Part shown: positions 46,687-55,335 of the stretch, piece by piece
Position numbering within the stretch: position 1 is the first letter of the stretch
How the letters are laid out: each line of letters opens with the position of its first letter
From: Allobranchiibius huperziae
Lineage (GTDB): Bacteria > Actinomycetota > Actinomycetes > Actinomycetales > Dermatophilaceae
Assembly (NCBI RefSeq): GCF_013410455.1
Contig: NZ_JACCFW010000001.1
Coordinates: 2,062,929-2,126,928 of the forward strand
Reading direction: 5' to 3'
Length of the DNA: 64,000 nt
The notes under the pieces: model-generated
What the model was told of the DNA's origin: nothing
The model's input: the letters and a program-made list of their open reading frames with translations, nothing else
Database searches by the model: none
Made by a program: the position numbers and the translations under genes

Positions 46687-47595
46687 TCAGCGCCCGGCCA
46701 GCGAACCGCCGATGCCCCCGACGCTGAAGTACTTGTTGAGCACGGAGAAGAGCAGGACGGGCGGCACCATCATGATCACCGCGACGGCCATCACCAGGCC
46801 CCAGTTGGTGGCGTTCTGCTGGAAGAAGGTCTGCAGGCCGATCTGCAGCGTGTAGTTCTGGTCCGACCGCAGGAAGACGACTGCGATGAGGTAGTCGTTC
46901 CAGGCCAGCAGGAAGGAGAAGATCGCCGTCGACAGGAGGCCGGGCAGGGAGTTGCGCAGCACGATGCGGAAGAAGCTGCCGAAGACCGAGCACCCGTCGA
47001 TCCAGGCGGCCTCCTCCAGCGAGATGGGGATCGAGTCGAAGTACGCGGCCATCATCCAGACGGCGACCGACATGGTCGAGCCGACGTAGATGATCGTGAT
47101 GCCCGTCAGGCTGTCGACGAGCCCGACCTTGGCGAAGAGGATGAACAGGGGGATCACCGACGTCACCACGGGGAGCGATTGCGCGACGAACAGGATCAGC
47201 GCGTACCCGGACACGAGCCGGTTGCGTCCTCTGGACAGGACGTAACCGGCGGGAGCGGCGACGCTCACGGCGACCACCACCGTGACGAGGGTGACGAGAA
47301 GGCTGTTCTTGAGCCAGGTCCCGACGGAGGTCTGTTGGAAGACCTTGCTGAAGTTCTCCAGCGTGAGGCCGGTGGCCGTACTTCCGAGCGATGGCTGGAC
47401 CGACAGGTAGAGCACGGCCACGATCGGGACGAGCACCACGGCGGTGATGACCAGGATGACCGCGAACCGCCACCACTGACCGCGCCTCTCGGACGAGCTG
47501 ATGGCGCCGCGCTTGCGCGGCCTGCGCGCGGTGTCGGTGTCGGTACGCACCGCGGCCGCCTTGCCGAGTCGGATCGGCGAGCTCTCGGCACTCAC
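46687..47595 (-). CDS. Carbohydrate ABC transporter permease (MalG type)
   Basis: A 302-residue inner-membrane permease with six membrane segments. The EAA loop EEAAWIDGCSVFGSFFRIVLRNSLPG contacts the ATPase. Its GTG overlaps the first permease's stop (GTGA). The N-terminal ~45 residues are cytosolic and basic. Together with the MalF-type partner it forms the translocation pore. Confidence 0.94.
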   Translation of the reverse strand: MSAESSPIRLGKAAAVRTDTDTARRPRKRGAISSSERRGQWWRFAVILVITAVVLVPIVAVLYLSVQPSLGSTATGLTLENFSKVFQQTSVGTWLKNSLLVTLVTVVVAVSVAAPAGYVLSRGRNRLVSGYALILFVAQSLPVVTSVIPLFILFAKVGLVDSLTGITIIYVGSTMSVAVWMMAAYFDSIPISLEEAAWIDGCSVFGSFFRIVLRNSLPGLLSTAIFSFLLAWNDYLIAVVFLRSDQNYTLQIGLQTFFQQNATNWGLVMAVAVIMMVPPVLLFSVLNKYFSVGGIGGSLAGR

Positions 47596-48551
47596 TCGAT
47601 GTCCACCTTTCGAATCTGGCGGTAGAGCAGGGTGGCGATGACGACCAGCACGATCGTCATCAGGAAGGCGATGGCCACGCCGGGACCGGTCTGGAAGTTG
47701 GCGAAGACGGTCAGATACGCCATCACCACCAACGACTGGGTCGCTCTCACCGGGCCTCCCCCGGTGAGCAGGAAGATCGTCGGGAAGTCGTTGACGCAGA
47801 AGATGGTCATCAGCACCCAGCTGATGTAGGTCGACCGGGAGATCATCGGGAGCGTGATCTCCCGGAACGTCTGCCACTTGCCGGCACCGTCGATCTTGGC
47901 GGCCTCGTACACGTTGACGTCCACCGACGCCAGGGCGGAGGACATCATCATCATCATGAACGGGAAGCTGATCCACACCTTGAACACGCACACGAGGATC
48001 TGGGCGAGGAGCGGATCGGCGAGGAAGAGCACGTTGCCGAAGCCGAGCGCTGCGAAGAGCTTCGACATCGGGGACTGCGGCGTCGCGACCAGCCAGTTCC
48101 ACGACGTGGCCGAGACCACCACGGGGACCACCCACGGCAGCAGCAGCAGCACCTTGAAGATGCTCCTGCCAGGGATCCGCGTCCGCAGCAGCAGCGCGAG
48201 TGCGAGCCCGATCGCCCAGCTGCCGAAGACCCCGACGAGGGTGAACACCACGGTGAACCGCGCCGCGTGCCAGAAGTTCGGGTCATGAAGGACGCCCGTG
48301 TAGTTGCGTAACCCGATGAACGTGCCGGAGTCGATGAGACTGCCGTTGCGCAACGACTGCAGTGCGGCGTAGATGACGGGGTAGAGGTTCAGCAGGAGGA
48401 GCAACGCGACCGAGGGCAGCGCGAAGATCGCGAAGACCCGTGCGAACCGGTTGCGCCGCCTGTGGTGCACCGATCGAGGCGGGCGCCCACGCCCACCGAC
48501 GCCCACGCCCTTGCGCGCCCGCACCAGAGCTCCGGTTGACGACGATGCCAT
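47592..48551 (-). CDS. Carbohydrate ABC transporter permease (MalF type)
   Basis: A 319-residue permease with six membrane segments. The EAA loop is YEAAKIDGAGKWQTFREITLP. A cytosolic N-terminus of about 40 Arg/Gly-rich residues precedes the first helix. The ATG has an AGGAG site. It lies 86 nt downstream of the binding-protein stop and is translationally coupled to the MalG-type gene. Confidence 0.94.
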   Translation of the reverse strand: MASSSTGALVRARKGVGVGGRGRPPRSVHHRRRNRFARVFAIFALPSVALLLLLNLYPVIYAALQSLRNGSLIDSGTFIGLRNYTGVLHDPNFWHAARFTVVFTLVGVFGSWAIGLALALLLRTRIPGRSIFKVLLLLPWVVPVVVSATSWNWLVATPQSPMSKLFAALGFGNVLFLADPLLAQILVCVFKVWISFPFMMMMMSSALASVDVNVYEAAKIDGAGKWQTFREITLPMISRSTYISWVLMTIFCVNDFPTIFLLTGGGPVRATQSLVVMAYLTVFANFQTGPGVAIAFLMTIVLVVIATLLYRQIRKVDIE

Positions 48552-48637
48552 GCACTTCTCCTGTGAGCCGGGGGTGTGATGGTGGCGCGAACGGCGGGTG
48601 GCGCCTGCTGCTGGCCGTACCACCCGCCGCGCGGCCT

Positions 48638-49972
48638 CTAGGTCATCAGCGGTTCGATGGCGTTCTGCAGGGTGGTGAGTGCCGCCTTCGCGGAGACCTT
48701 GCCGCCGAGGATGCTCTGCGCGAAGTTGTTCATGGGCGCTGTTCCGTCGACGGTGTTGGCGACGTTGTAGAACAGGGCCGTCCCGCCGGGAGCGGCCCAC
48801 GTCTTGAAGATGGGCTGCCAGTCGTCGACGATCTTGACGTTGTTGGGGTCGGCCTTGAACTGCTCGGTGGCGGTGATGGACTTCAGGGGCGGGAGACCGA
48901 TACCGGTGTTCTGCGTCCACAGCGACTTCATGCTCTGGTAGTAGTACGTCAGGAACGCCTCCGAGCCCTTCTGACTCGGCGTGTTCGTGTACATCATGAT
49001 GTTGTTCGGGAAGTACAGGCCGCCCTTCTTGCCGCTCGTGCTCGCGAGGGGCACACCGACGACCATGTCCTTGGCGACCGAGCCGCCGACCGAGACCGCG
49101 GCACCGGCCGTGTCCCAGCCCATCCCGAACTTCTTGGCCGTCCACTGCGAGTAGACGTTCGCCGTGCTGTAGGTGGCAGCGGCGGGGTCGGAGTACCCCT
49201 TCTTCACCAGTCCGAGGATGAACTCCACCGCCTCGACGTTCGCGTCACTGGCGCAGTCGGGCTCCTGCTTTGCGTTGAACAGGCCACCGCCGTTGTTGAT
49301 CATGAACGCCGTCAGGATGTGCGCCATGATGTTGTTGCCGGTGCCGGCTCCGAGGCCGAACCCGTAGACGCCGATGCTCTTGAGCTTCGCGCAGACGTTC
49401 TCGTACTCCGCCCAGGTCGTGGGCGGTTCGACACCGGCCTTGGCGAGCAGCGACTTGTTGTACCAGGACACGCGCACGTCGAGGTTGTAGGGCACACCGG
49501 CGTAGCCCTTGTCGGTCTTCATGGTGTCGACCAGACCGGGGAAGAAGTCGTCGTAGATCCCGTTCTTCTTCCAGGAGTCCAGCAGGTTGTCGGCGTACGC
49601 GATCTGCCCCTGGTGCGCGAACTGGAACGCCTGCGTGCCGCCGCCCGAGCTGACGGCCGGGCCTGTCCTGGAGGCGATGGCGGAGGCGAACGTCTGGGTG
49701 AAGTTCGCCCACTGGATCTCCTGGTAGGTCGCTGCCGGCAACCCACCGGTCGGCTTGTAGGCCGTGGTGATCTTCTTGTCCAACGGGTTGAAGGCCGTGC
49801 CGCCCCACGGCATGTTCCAGAACTTCAGGGCCTTGCCACTGCCGCCGCCCCCACCACTCTTCGTGCCTCCGCTGGAGGAGCACGCAGCGAGCGCAGCAGC
49901 GACGGCCGCGCCGCCGGTCATGCCGAGGACGCCGCGACGACTGAACGACGCCCCCGCAAGGTGAGAATCCAT
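48638..49972 (-). CDS. Extracellular sugar-binding lipoprotein
   Basis: A 444-residue substrate-binding protein of the ABC type 1 sugar family. The signal region has a twin-arginine-like SRRGVLGM, a hydrophobic stretch and the lipobox LAAC (Cys about 31), then a Gly/Ser linker. Export may be by Tat. The mature part shows LKFWNMPWGG, VPYNLDVRVSWYNKSLLAKAG and WAEYENVCAKLK, typical of oligosaccharide-binding proteins. An AGGAG precedes the ATG. It is the first gene of the transporter operon, with a promoter and operator sites upstream. Confidence 0.93.
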   Translation of the reverse strand: MDSHLAGASFSRRGVLGMTGGAAVAAALAACSSSGGTKSGGGGGSGKALKFWNMPWGGTAFNPLDKKITTAYKPTGGLPAATYQEIQWANFTQTFASAIASRTGPAVSSGGGTQAFQFAHQGQIAYADNLLDSWKKNGIYDDFFPGLVDTMKTDKGYAGVPYNLDVRVSWYNKSLLAKAGVEPPTTWAEYENVCAKLKSIGVYGFGLGAGTGNNIMAHILTAFMINNGGGLFNAKQEPDCASDANVEAVEFILGLVKKGYSDPAAATYSTANVYSQWTAKKFGMGWDTAGAAVSVGGSVAKDMVVGVPLASTSGKKGGLYFPNNIMMYTNTPSQKGSEAFLTYYYQSMKSLWTQNTGIGLPPLKSITATEQFKADPNNVKIVDDWQPIFKTWAAPGGTALFYNVANTVDGTAPMNNFAQSILGGKVSAKAALTTLQNAIEPLMT

Positions 49973-50051
49973 CTCGATCTCCTGTTCTCTTCGCAGTGCC
50001 CCGGTCAGCGACAAGATGCGACTTCGCGGGCACGAGTACCCGCCGATCGGA

Positions 50052-50107
50052 GAAACATTTCGCTCTGGGGTGCGAAGAGTATCCAAGCCCTGCCGTGCGG
50101 CTGTCAA
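50052..50107 (-). promoter_or_regulatory. Promoter and operators of the sugar ABC operon
   Basis: On the minus strand, TTGACA (50107-50102) and GATACT (50084-50079) are separated by 17 bp, a near-consensus promoter. Just downstream are an inverted repeat TTCGC-N8-GCGAA (50060-50077) and GAAACATTTC (50052-50061). The latter resembles the LacI-type GAAACGTTTC operator found inside lacI, so repression by that LacI protein is likely. Confidence 0.65.
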
Positions 50108-50211
50108 CAGTTTCTGTGAGGCAGATCACGCAAAACGCCTTCGCGGATGCCGAGATGAGGGTCCAAGCGACGACGGCGACCCTTGATCTCGCGAAAAGCA
50201 TCGGATGTCAG

Positions 50212-50246
50212 TACCATTCCCGCCATGACCACGCGAAACGTTTCGC
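50212..50246 (+). promoter_or_regulatory. lacI -10 box and intragenic operator
   Basis: TACCAT (50212-50217) ends 7 nt before ATG 50225, a leaderless promoter. GCGAAACGTTTCGC (50233-50246) is a perfect 14-bp palindrome over codons 3-8 of lacI, at about +9 to +22 of the transcript. This is an ideal position for autorepression. Confidence 0.7.
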
Positions 50247-51271
50247 CTCGACGGGCGACACTTGCAGAGATCGCCATGGACGCATCGGTCTCCATGTCGA
50301 CGGTCTCGAAGGTGCTCAACGGTCGTCCGGGTGTCTCGGAGCCGGTGCGCATCCGTGTCGAGAACCTCCTCGCGGCGGCCAGCTATCAGCGGCGCACCGA
50401 CGAGAAGTCCCACTCCGGCTTCATCGAGCTGGTCTTCGCAGGCCCGTTCAACATCCAGGCCGGATGGACCACGGCATTGCTGGCAGGGGTGGACCGTGTC
50501 GCTCGGGAGAACGGGATCAGCGTCCTGCTCACCGTCAGCGGCGAGCACCACGGACCAGCGCCGGAGTGGATCGTCGGCGCGACCACACGGAATCCTGCGG
50601 GGGTCATCCTGGTCTCCTCCGAGCTGTCGGACGACTCCAAACGACGGCTGCGCACCCGGAACATCCCGTTCGTCATCATCGACCCGGCCGGAGATCCGGC
50701 CCTCGACGTCGCGTCCGTCGGCTCGGCCAACTGGTCCGGCGCGCTGATGGCCACCCAGCACCTGATCGAGCTCGGACACCGCAGGATCGGTCTGATCACC
50801 GGGTCGGACGACATCATGAGCTCGCACGCGCGCACCTCCGGCTACCGCACCGCACTGGCGAGGGCCGGGATCGAGATCGACCCGGGGCTGATCATCGCCG
50901 GTCGGTACGAGTACGAGGACGGAGTCCAGGGCGGCGCCCGGCTGCTGGCCGCCGCCGACCGCCCCAGCGCGATCTTCACCGCGAACGACCAGCAGGCGTT
51001 CGGCGTCTACGAAGCCGCCCGGTCCCTCGGGATCAGCGTTCCGAACGACCTGTCCATCGTGGGGTTCGACGACATCGAAGCCGCCCGGTGGATGACGCCG
51101 CAACTGACGACGGTGCGCCAACCACTGACCGAGATGGCCGAGCAGGCGACCCGATTCCTTCTGCAGCTGCGCAATGACGGCGATCCGTCGACGATGCGCC
51201 TGGAGATGGCGACCAGCCTGGTCGTCCGAGGAAGTACCGCCCCTCCGAGCAGGCAGCTGACGGCGACATGA
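50225..51271 (+). CDS. LacI-family transcriptional repressor
   Basis: A 348-residue repressor. The headpiece (about 10-60) has ATLAEIAMDASVSMSTVSKVLNGRPGVSE, followed by a periplasmic-binding-protein-like ligand domain (DLSIVGFDDIEAARWMTP near the end). It is divergent from the ABC operon and overlaps thuA by 4 nt, so it controls the whole locus and is induced by a sugar or derivative. The start is supported by the -10 box 7 nt upstream. The longer frame (from 50183) has no homology. Confidence 0.94.
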   Translation: MTTRNVSPRRATLAEIAMDASVSMSTVSKVLNGRPGVSEPVRIRVENLLAAASYQRRTDEKSHSGFIELVFAGPFNIQAGWTTALLAGVDRVARENGISVLLTVSGEHHGPAPEWIVGATTRNPAGVILVSSELSDDSKRRLRTRNIPFVIIDPAGDPALDVASVGSANWSGALMATQHLIELGHRRIGLITGSDDIMSSHARTSGYRTALARAGIEIDPGLIIAGRYEYEDGVQGGARLLAAADRPSAIFTANDQQAFGVYEAARSLGISVPNDLSIVGFDDIEAARWMTPQLTTVRQPLTEMAEQATRFLLQLRNDGDPSTMRLEMATSLVVRGSTAPPSRQLTAT

Positions 51272-51978
51272 CCGCCGCGACGGATCCGACCCGCAGCGCG
51301 CTGATCGTCCGCGGCGGATGGGACGGCCACCAGCCGGTGCAGACGACCGACTCGATGATCCCGTTCCTGCAGGACAACGGTTTCAGCGTCCGGGTCGAGG
51401 AGTCGCCGGCCGTTTACACCGACGCCGACTACATGGGCACGGTGGATCTGATCCTGCAGACCAACACGATGAACTCCATCGCCGACGACGAATTGGCGGG
51501 CCTGCAGGCCGCGGTCCTGGGCGGCGCGGGACTGGGCGGTTGGCACGGCGGCATCGTCGACTCCTACCGCGACAGCGCGGACTACCTGCACATGATGGGC
51601 GGCCAGTTCGCCCACCATGCCGCCAAGCACCCCGCGCTGCGCACCGGCGAGCAGTCCGACAACTACCTCCCGTTCACCGTGCAGATCACACCGGCGGGTC
51701 GGGCCCACCCCATCACCCGGGGCGTCGCGGACTTCGATCTGGAGACGGAGCTGTACTGGGTGCTCACGGACGAGCACAACGAGGTGCTCGCCACCGTCAC
51801 CCAGCCGGCCCGTCCGTGGGACGCGTGGCACCGGCCGGTCACGTTCCCTGCCATCTGGACGAGGCAATGGGGCAAGGGCAGGGTGTTCGTCTCGACCCCC
51901 GGCCACACCCTGTCGATCCTGGATCACCCCGACGTACGCGCCATCGTGCAGCGCGGTCTGCTGTGGGCCGCGCGATGA
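51268..51978 (+). CDS. ThuA-domain protein
   Basis: A 236-residue protein with the glutamine-amidotransferase-like fold of ThuA. It is named after trehalose utilisation in Sinorhizobium, where ThuA and ThuB process keto-disaccharides. Characteristic stretches: GGWDGHQP near the N-terminus, GGWHGGIVDSYRDS, MMGGQFAHH and HPITRGVADF. Its ATG overlaps the lacI stop, and its stop overlaps the next gene (both ATGA). It probably acts with the adjacent dehydrogenase on an imported sugar. Confidence 0.92.
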   Translation: MTAATDPTRSALIVRGGWDGHQPVQTTDSMIPFLQDNGFSVRVEESPAVYTDADYMGTVDLILQTNTMNSIADDELAGLQAAVLGGAGLGGWHGGIVDSYRDSADYLHMMGGQFAHHAAKHPALRTGEQSDNYLPFTVQITPAGRAHPITRGVADFDLETELYWVLTDEHNEVLATVTQPARPWDAWHRPVTFPAIWTRQWGKGRVFVSTPGHTLSILDHPDVRAIVQRGLLWAAR

Positions 51979-53060
51979 ACGTGGGTGTGATCGGCGTCGG
52001 CGTCATCAGTGCGCAGTACTTCGCCCAGTTCCCCTCACTGCCGGGTCTGACCCTGGTCGCCGTCGCCGACATCGACGAGGCTCGCGCGGCCGAGGTGGCC
52101 GCTGCGCAGGGTGTGCGGGCGCTCGGTGTGGACGCGTTGCTCGCCGCCCCGGACATCGATGTCGTCCTGAATCTCACGATTCCCGCCGTGCACGTCGACG
52201 TGAGCATGCGGGCGCTGCGGGCCGGCAAGCACGTCTTCACGGAGAAGCCCCTCGGCCTGACCCCGCAGGAAGCGGCTCCGATGCTGCAGCTGGCCCGTTC
52301 GTCGGGTCTGCGGGTCGGAAGCGCCCCGGACACCGTCCTCGGCACAGGCGTCCAGACGGCGCGCGCGCTGCTCGACAGCGGCGCGGTCGGCGACCCCGTC
52401 GCTGCGTCCGTCCAGTGGGCCTCGCCCGGCCACGAGCTCTGGCACCCGCACCCGCAGTTCTACTACCAGCCCGGCGGCGGCCCGCTCTTCGACATGGCGC
52501 CGTACTACCTCAGCACCCTCATCACCCTCTTCGGTCCGGTCGTGCGGGTCAGCGGTGTCACGCGCAGGTCGAGCCGTGAGCGCACGGTGGCGACCGGCCC
52601 CGAGGCGACCGCCGCCGTCCCGGTGCAGGTCGACACCCATGTGAGCGCCATCCTGGAGCACCGCGACGGCGTCACGTCGACCGTCACCGTCAGCTTCGAG
52701 GTCTGGGCCTCCCGCACTCCCCTGTTCGAGGTGTACGGCACCAGCGGCACCATCGCCGTCCCGGACCCGAACTGGTTCGCAGAGCCCGTCGAGGTCTGGA
52801 CGACCGCGACCGGGGACTGGGCTGGGGTCGAGGTGTCGGCGGGCTACCCGGACGCGGGGCGGGGGGTGGGGCTCGCCGACATGGCACGTGCCATCGAGAC
52901 CGACCGCCCGCACCGCGCATCCGGCGACCTGGCGTTCCACGTGCTGGAGATCATGGACGCCGTCCTGCTGTCGGCCGGGCGACATCAGGTCGTGCACCTG
53001 GTCAGCACCGTCGAACGACCGGAGCCGGTGCCGAAGGGATCGTCACCGGCCACCTGGTAG
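51975..53060 (+). CDS. Gfo/Idh/MocA-family oxidoreductase
   Basis: A 361-residue NAD(P)-dependent sugar dehydrogenase. The Rossmann motif is [12 protein letters not shown], the conserved lysine lies in FTEKPLGLT (the EKP motif), and [16 protein letters not shown] carries the catalytic region before the Asp/His helix. It is coupled to thuA by an ATGA overlap. By analogy with ThuB it could oxidise a hydroxyl of a disaccharide to a keto sugar. The exact substrate is unknown. Confidence 0.93.
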   Translation: MNVGVIGVGVISAQYFAQFPSLPGLTLVAVADIDEARAAEVAAAQGVRALGVDALLAAPDIDVVLNLTIPAVHVDVSMRALRAGKHVFTEKPLGLTPQEAAPMLQLARSSGLRVGSAPDTVLGTGVQTARALLDSGAVGDPVAASVQWASPGHELWHPHPQFYYQPGGGPLFDMAPYYLSTLITLFGPVVRVSGVTRRSSRERTVATGPEATAAVPVQVDTHVSAILEHRDGVTSTVTVSFEVWASRTPLFEVYGTSGTIAVPDPNWFAEPVEVWTTATGDWAGVEVSAGYPDAGRGVGLADMARAIETDRPHRASGDLAFHVLEIMDAVLLSAGRHQVVHLVSTVERPEPVPKGSSPATW

Positions 53061-53154
53061 ACACCGGCCCACCACCTCGTCGCGCCCAGCTTCCACACAC
53101 GGGCTGGACACGGACACCTCCTACGAATCGTCGAACGAAAGGGTGAATGCAGCG

Positions 53155-54633
53155 ATGAGCACGAGCACAGACAGAGCGGCCGACCGAGGTGACGGGCTGA
53201 GGTTCCCGGACGGTTTCGTCATCGGCTCGGCCACGGCGTCGTACCAGATCGAGGGCGCCGTCGAGGCGGACGGACGTGGCACGAGCATCTGGGACACCTT
53301 CAGCCACACGCCCGGCAAGACCCTCGACGGCGACACCGGCGACGTGGCCGACGACCACTACCACCGGGTCGAGGCCGACCTGGACCTGATGCAGTCGCTC
53401 AACCTGCACGCCTACCGGTTCTCCATCGCCTGGCCGCGCATCCAGCCGACCGGTCGCGGCCCGGCCAACCAGGCGGGCCTCGACTTCTACTCCCGGCTGA
53501 TCGACGGACTCATCGCGCGCGGCATCACCCCCGTCGCCACGCTCTACCACTGGGATCTGCCCCAGGCGCTGCAGGACGAGGGCGGCTGGACCAACCGCGA
53601 GACGGCGCTGGCGTTCGCCGAATACGCCCGCATCGTGGGTCAGGCGCTGGGTGACCGGGTCGCGATCTGGACGACCCTGAACGAGCCGTGGTGCGCGGCG
53701 TTCCTCGGGCACGCGTCCGGTGTGCACGCACCCGGCCTCACCGATCCGTCGGCGGCGCTGCAGGCAGCGCACCACCTGAATCTCGCGCATGGGCTGGCCA
53801 TCGAGCAGTTGCGCGCCGTGGTGACCAACGACCCGCAGTTCTCGGTCACGTTGAACCTGCACATGCTGCGTGGATCGGGGCCGACGGGGGACGAGGCCGT
53901 ACGACGTCTGGACGCGGTCGGCAACCGCATCTTCACCGGACCGCTCCTGCACGGCGCGTACCCCGCCGACCTGCTGCGCGACACCGCGTCCATCACCGAC
54001 TGGTCCTTCGTGCAGGAGGGTGACGCCGAGATCATCCACCAGAAGATCGACGCCCTCGGCGTCAACTACTACTCGACGTCGTTGGTGCGGGTGTGGGACG
54101 GGCGCGGCGAGCGCCAGAGGGCGGACGGTCACGTCGCCGGTGACGCGTCACCGTGGCCGGGTGACGACGACATCGAGTTCCTCGCGCAGCCGGGTCCTCA
54201 CACCTCGATGGGGTGGAACATCGATCCGAGCGGGCTCGAGGACCTGCTGCTCGCCGTGCACGCGGAGTTCCCGGGACTTCCGCTGCTCGTGACCGAGAAC
54301 GGCGCCGCGTTCGAGGACACGGTGACGACCGAGGAGACCGGTCCGGCCGTGCACGACGCGGACCGGGTGGACTATCTCAGGCGGCACCTCACCGCGGTAC
54401 ACCGCGCCGTCGAGCGGGGCGCGGATCTGCGGGGGTACTTCGTGTGGTCGCTGCTGGACAACTTCGAGTGGGCACTCGGTTACTCCAAGCGGTTCGGCAT
54501 CGTTCGCGTCGACTACGACACCCTGGAGCGGCTGCCCAAGGACAGCGCGCACTGGTATGCCGAGCTCGCCGCCACCCGCGCGATTCCCGCCGCCTCGCCG
54601 GATGCGGAGCCTTCGCTGTCGGTCGGCGACTGA
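53155..54633 (+). CDS. GH1 family beta-glucosidase
   Basis: A 492-residue cytosolic glycoside hydrolase. The acid/base glutamate is E177 (TLNEPW) and the nucleophile is E381 (VTENGA). The N-terminal signature is [37 protein letters not shown] forms the aglycone subsite. No signal peptide is seen, so it acts on imported beta-glucosides or phospho-free disaccharides. It lies 94 nt after the oxidoreductase and probably belongs to the same transcript. An in-frame GTG at 53143 is an alternative start. Confidence 0.94.
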   Translation: MSTSTDRAADRGDGLRFPDGFVIGSATASYQIEGAVEADGRGTSIWDTFSHTPGKTLDGDTGDVADDHYHRVEADLDLMQSLNLHAYRFSIAWPRIQPTGRGPANQAGLDFYSRLIDGLIARGITPVATLYHWDLPQALQDEGGWTNRETALAFAEYARIVGQALGDRVAIWTTLNEPWCAAFLGHASGVHAPGLTDPSAALQAAHHLNLAHGLAIEQLRAVVTNDPQFSVTLNLHMLRGSGPTGDEAVRRLDAVGNRIFTGPLLHGAYPADLLRDTASITDWSFVQEGDAEIIHQKIDALGVNYYSTSLVRVWDGRGERQRADGHVAGDASPWPGDDDIEFLAQPGPHTSMGWNIDPSGLEDLLLAVHAEFPGLPLLVTENGAAFEDTVTTEETGPAVHDADRVDYLRRHLTAVHRAVERGADLRGYFVWSLLDNFEWALGYSKRFGIVRVDYDTLERLPKDSAHWYAELAATRAIPAASPDAEPSLSVGD

Positions 54634-54638
54634 CCCAC

Positions 54639-54678
54639 CCGCCCGGGTGCGCCGCCGCAGTGGTGGCACACCCGGCGG
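54639..54678. terminator. Stem-loop between GH1 and DUF1990 genes
   Basis: CCGCCCGGGTG (54639-54649) pairs imperfectly with CACCCGGCGG (54669-54678), with an inner GCC/GGC extension. It occupies the short convergent gap and can serve both genes. Confidence 0.55.
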
Positions 54679-54681
54679 TCC

Positions 54682-55209
54682 TCAGCCGGCGCGGCAGTGC
54701 CGCCGCACCGAGTCGACGTACCGCCAGCTGGCGGCGCGCTGCACCCCTCGACCAAGCGGCCCGGCCAGCCGGGTGAACCACCGCCCCGGCGCCGACACCG
54801 CCGAGACGCTCACCCTCGTCTCACCGGAGGCCAGCCGCTCGACGAGGAAGAGCTCCTCCCCGCGTTCGGGATGGCCCGGCAACGTGCCGTAGGCGAAGCC
54901 GCGCCGGTCGGTCTCCCGCACCACGTGGACCACCCGGGTCGGGATCCGCAGTCCCCGACCTCGCACACCGAGGGTCATCACGACGGTGTCCCCCACCTCG
55001 AGCGGACGGTCGGGCGCCTGCACCCGGGCCCCCACGGCACGTTGCATGCCGAGCCCGAGCACGAAGTCGCACGCCCGCTCGAAGACCTCCGGTCCGCCGA
55101 CGATCCGGGAGGTGCCGCTCGCGTGCATCCCCTCCGGCACCGGCGTGATCCCGCGGGTCAGGCCCACGGGCGCATACGTCAGGGGCTGCTGGTCCAGGTG
55201 TGCGGGCAC
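54682..55209 (-). CDS. DUF1990 family protein
   Basis: A 175-residue protein with the DUF1990 pattern: an N-terminal YAPVGLTRG, VPEGMHASGTSRIVGGPEVFERACDFVLGLGMQRAVGARV, then VVHVVRETDRRGFAYGTLPGHPERGEELFLVERL. The fold resembles lipid/SRPBCC-like barrels. The function is unknown. GTG 55209 gives the conserved N-terminus; the frame stays open far upstream only as the antisense of parC. Confidence 0.88.
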   Translation of the reverse strand: MPAHLDQQPLTYAPVGLTRGITPVPEGMHASGTSRIVGGPEVFERACDFVLGLGMQRAVGARVQAPDRPLEVGDTVVMTLGVRGRGLRIPTRVVHVVRETDRRGFAYGTLPGHPERGEELFLVERLASGETRVSVSAVSAPGRWFTRLAGPLGRGVQRAASWRYVDSVRRHCRAG

Positions 55210-55335
55210 CCGTCGATCGTCGCACGGCCGGCAGGACGCGCCCGACGGCTCACGGCGTGGGTGCCGAGCCCGGCAGGCGGCGGTGAGAGACACTGACCCG
55301 GCAGTCACCGACCCACCCAAGGAGACATCCGACGC

